Origin: Phycisphaerae bacterium
Lineage (GTDB): Bacteria; Planctomycetota; Phycisphaerae; UBA1845; Fen-1342
Direction of reading: 5' to 3'
DNA: 14,404 nt
NCBI GenBank assembly: GCA_022842805.1
Contig: JALHOX010000063.1
Location: 1-14,404 of the forward strand
The position numbers and the translations under genes were made by a program. Under the pieces are notes generated by a model that ran no database searches, had not been told where the DNA came from, and saw nothing but the letters and a program-made list of their open reading frames with translations. Below, one piece after another: positions 13,336 to 14,404 of this stretch. Each line of letters starts with the position of its first letter. Positions within the stretch are counted from its first letter, which is position 1.

Positions 13336-14404
13336 ATGAACCCGCCCCGTCCGATGTTCGCTCCGCGACTTGTCCGTGCGGCGCTGGCGGCCCTGCTGCT
13401 GGTGGCCGCCGCCTCTGCCGCGGACCCCGAGAACTGCTTGCTGTGTCATCGCTTCCGCGGACTGAGCCGCGCGGAGAGCGACGGCGGTCGCGTGCATCTC
13501 TATTTCGTCGAGGCTCACGACGACAGCGCCGTCGGCCCTCATGCGCGGCTCGCCTGCACCGATTGTCACGGTCGCGAGGCGTTTGCGACGGTGCCCCACA
13601 GCGATGCGCCGCGCGTCGACTGCACGCGGACCTGCCACCTGCAAAACCCCGATGGCGCGGCGCGGCGGTTCAGCCATCAAAACATCGCCGACCTTCTGGC
13701 CAAGAGCGTCCACGATGAGAAAACGCTGACGACTGCGCGCGAAGCGAACGGTGAATTGATCGGCGACGATCAATCGCGGTGTCTGCTTTGCCACGACGAA
13801 CCGGTCTTTCGCGATTTTGCGGCTGTGCTGCCCGCCGCGGCCACGCGCAACGGCGCGACGTTTGATCGGTGCAACGCATGCCACACGGCTCAGTTACCGA
13901 CCGACATCGCTTTTGCATTGCGACACGTCGCCAATCGCCTGCAGCCGGCTCGGCCGCCGCTGGAGCAGGCTCAGGTCTGCGCGGTGTGCCACAGCAATCC
14001 GAAGATCCGCGAGCCGGCCGGGATGCACGACGCGGTTGCGAGCTATCTGCGGAGCTTTCACGGCAAGGCCGCGCTGCTGGAGGGCGACGCGACGGCCAGT
14101 TGCGTTGATTGCCACGTTTCGCGCGGCAGCAATGTGCACGCGATGCTGGCGAAGGAAGACGCGGCCTCGGCGACGAACTCGGCGAACATCGCGAATTCGT
14201 GTCGCAGCGTGACCTGTCACCCCGGCGCCGACCCGACGATCGCGACCGCCGCGGTGCATATGGACGTGCTCTCGCTGCGCGGCTCGCTTGAGTACTTCGT
14301 CGTGGTGTGCTTTGTTCTGCTGACGATCTTCACGTTTGGCCCGTCGATGCTGATCGTTTGTCTGGAGCTGCTGGGGCTGGCGGTCGGCCGTCGCTCGCCC
14401 ACCG
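13336..14404 (+). CDS. Multiheme cytochrome c with C-terminal membrane domain, truncated at window end
   Basis: The frame opens at ATG 13336 (GAGAAG seven bases upstream) and is still open at the window end after 356 codons. A Sec signal (cleavage likely after AASA, residue 28) is followed by eight heme sites between residues 34 and 295: CLLCH, CTDCH, CTRTCH (CX3CH), CLLCH, CNACH, CAVCH, CVDCH and CRSVTCH (CX4CH). From residue about 318 a long hydrophobic segment begins (EYFVVVCFVLLTIFTFGPSM and onward), the first helix of a membrane domain. Multiheme c domains followed by a b-type diheme membrane domain are known (Geobacter CbcL type), and that is my best guess. The b-heme ligands would lie beyond the window. 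Position 33 bases after the NapC/NirT gene suggests a second quinone-linked module in the same operon. Confidence 0.82.
   Translation, partial: MNPPRPMFAPRLVRAALAALLLVAAASAADPENCLLCHRFRGLSRAESDGGRVHLYFVEAHDDSAVGPHARLACTDCHGREAFATVPHSDAPRVDCTRTCHLQNPDGAARRFSHQNIADLLAKSVHDEKTLTTAREANGELIGDDQSRCLLCHDEPVFRDFAAVLPAAATRNGATFDRCNACHTAQLPTDIAFALRHVANRLQPARPPLEQAQVCAVCHSNPKIREPAGMHDAVASYLRSFHGKAALLEGDATASCVDCHVSRGSNVHAMLAKEDAASATNSANIANSCRSVTCHPGADPTIATAAVHMDVLSLRGSLEYFVVVCFVLLTIFTFGPSMLIVCLELLGLAVGRRSPT

Noticed and set aside
860..14404. Regularly spaced CXXCH-coding DNA as a nucleotide repeat or CRISPR-like array
   Set aside because: The recurrence is at protein level; spacing and bases vary, and no direct repeat array is present.

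Overview
The window comes from a GC-rich, diderm bacterium and is almost entirely a multiheme c-type cytochrome locus. By my count from the translations, seven of the ten recognisable genes carry 56 candidate covalent heme c sites: 51 CXXCH, three CX3CH and two CX4CH. Lipoprotein signals, a large outer-membrane beta-barrel and a lipoprotein with an Asn/Gly/Ser-rich linker fit Planctomycetota (Phycisphaerae-like) or another GC-rich metal-respiring lineage. There is no taxonomic marker, so this assignment is weak.

Layout. At the left edge are a possible outward-facing gene start (minus strand, up to 52) and a CYTH-domain protein (212-823), both probably unrelated to the rest. Converging on the CYTH gene is a tightly coupled minus-strand operon. 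In transcription order it encodes a 712-residue outer-membrane beta-barrel (5795-3657), an NHL beta-propeller (3657-2554) and a 12-heme secreted cytochrome (2557-860). A 169-bp divergent region (5796-5964) separates it from plus-strand genes for a tetraheme cytochrome (5965-6612) and an unusual NHL-propeller/octaheme fusion lipoprotein (6588-8474). A 315-bp leader (8475-8789) then precedes a heptaheme lipoprotein (8790-10061), a nonaheme lipoprotein (10118-11557) and an eight-heme NapC/NirT-family membrane cytochrome with three transmembrane helices (11674-13302). The last gene is truncated: it has eight heme c sites followed by the beginning of a membrane domain (13336 to the window end).

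How the genes may work together (inference). The set has the parts for a trans-envelope electron path. The NapC/NirT protein, and perhaps the last protein, would exchange electrons with the quinone pool. The tetraheme and octaheme proteins could carry electrons in the periplasm. The beta-barrel with the 12-heme protein could form an outer-membrane conduit, and the lipoprotein cytochromes could be terminal or connecting wires. The direction (metal or electrode reduction versus electron uptake) cannot be read from sequence. The most unusual element is the pair of divergent NHL-plus-multiheme modules. One has separate NHL and 12-heme proteins with a beta-barrel; the other has a 4-heme protein plus an NHL-8-heme fusion. 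The second looks like a rearranged counterpart of the first (4 + 8 = 12 hemes). No cytochrome c maturation genes, regulators, RNA genes, CRISPR arrays or mobile elements were seen.
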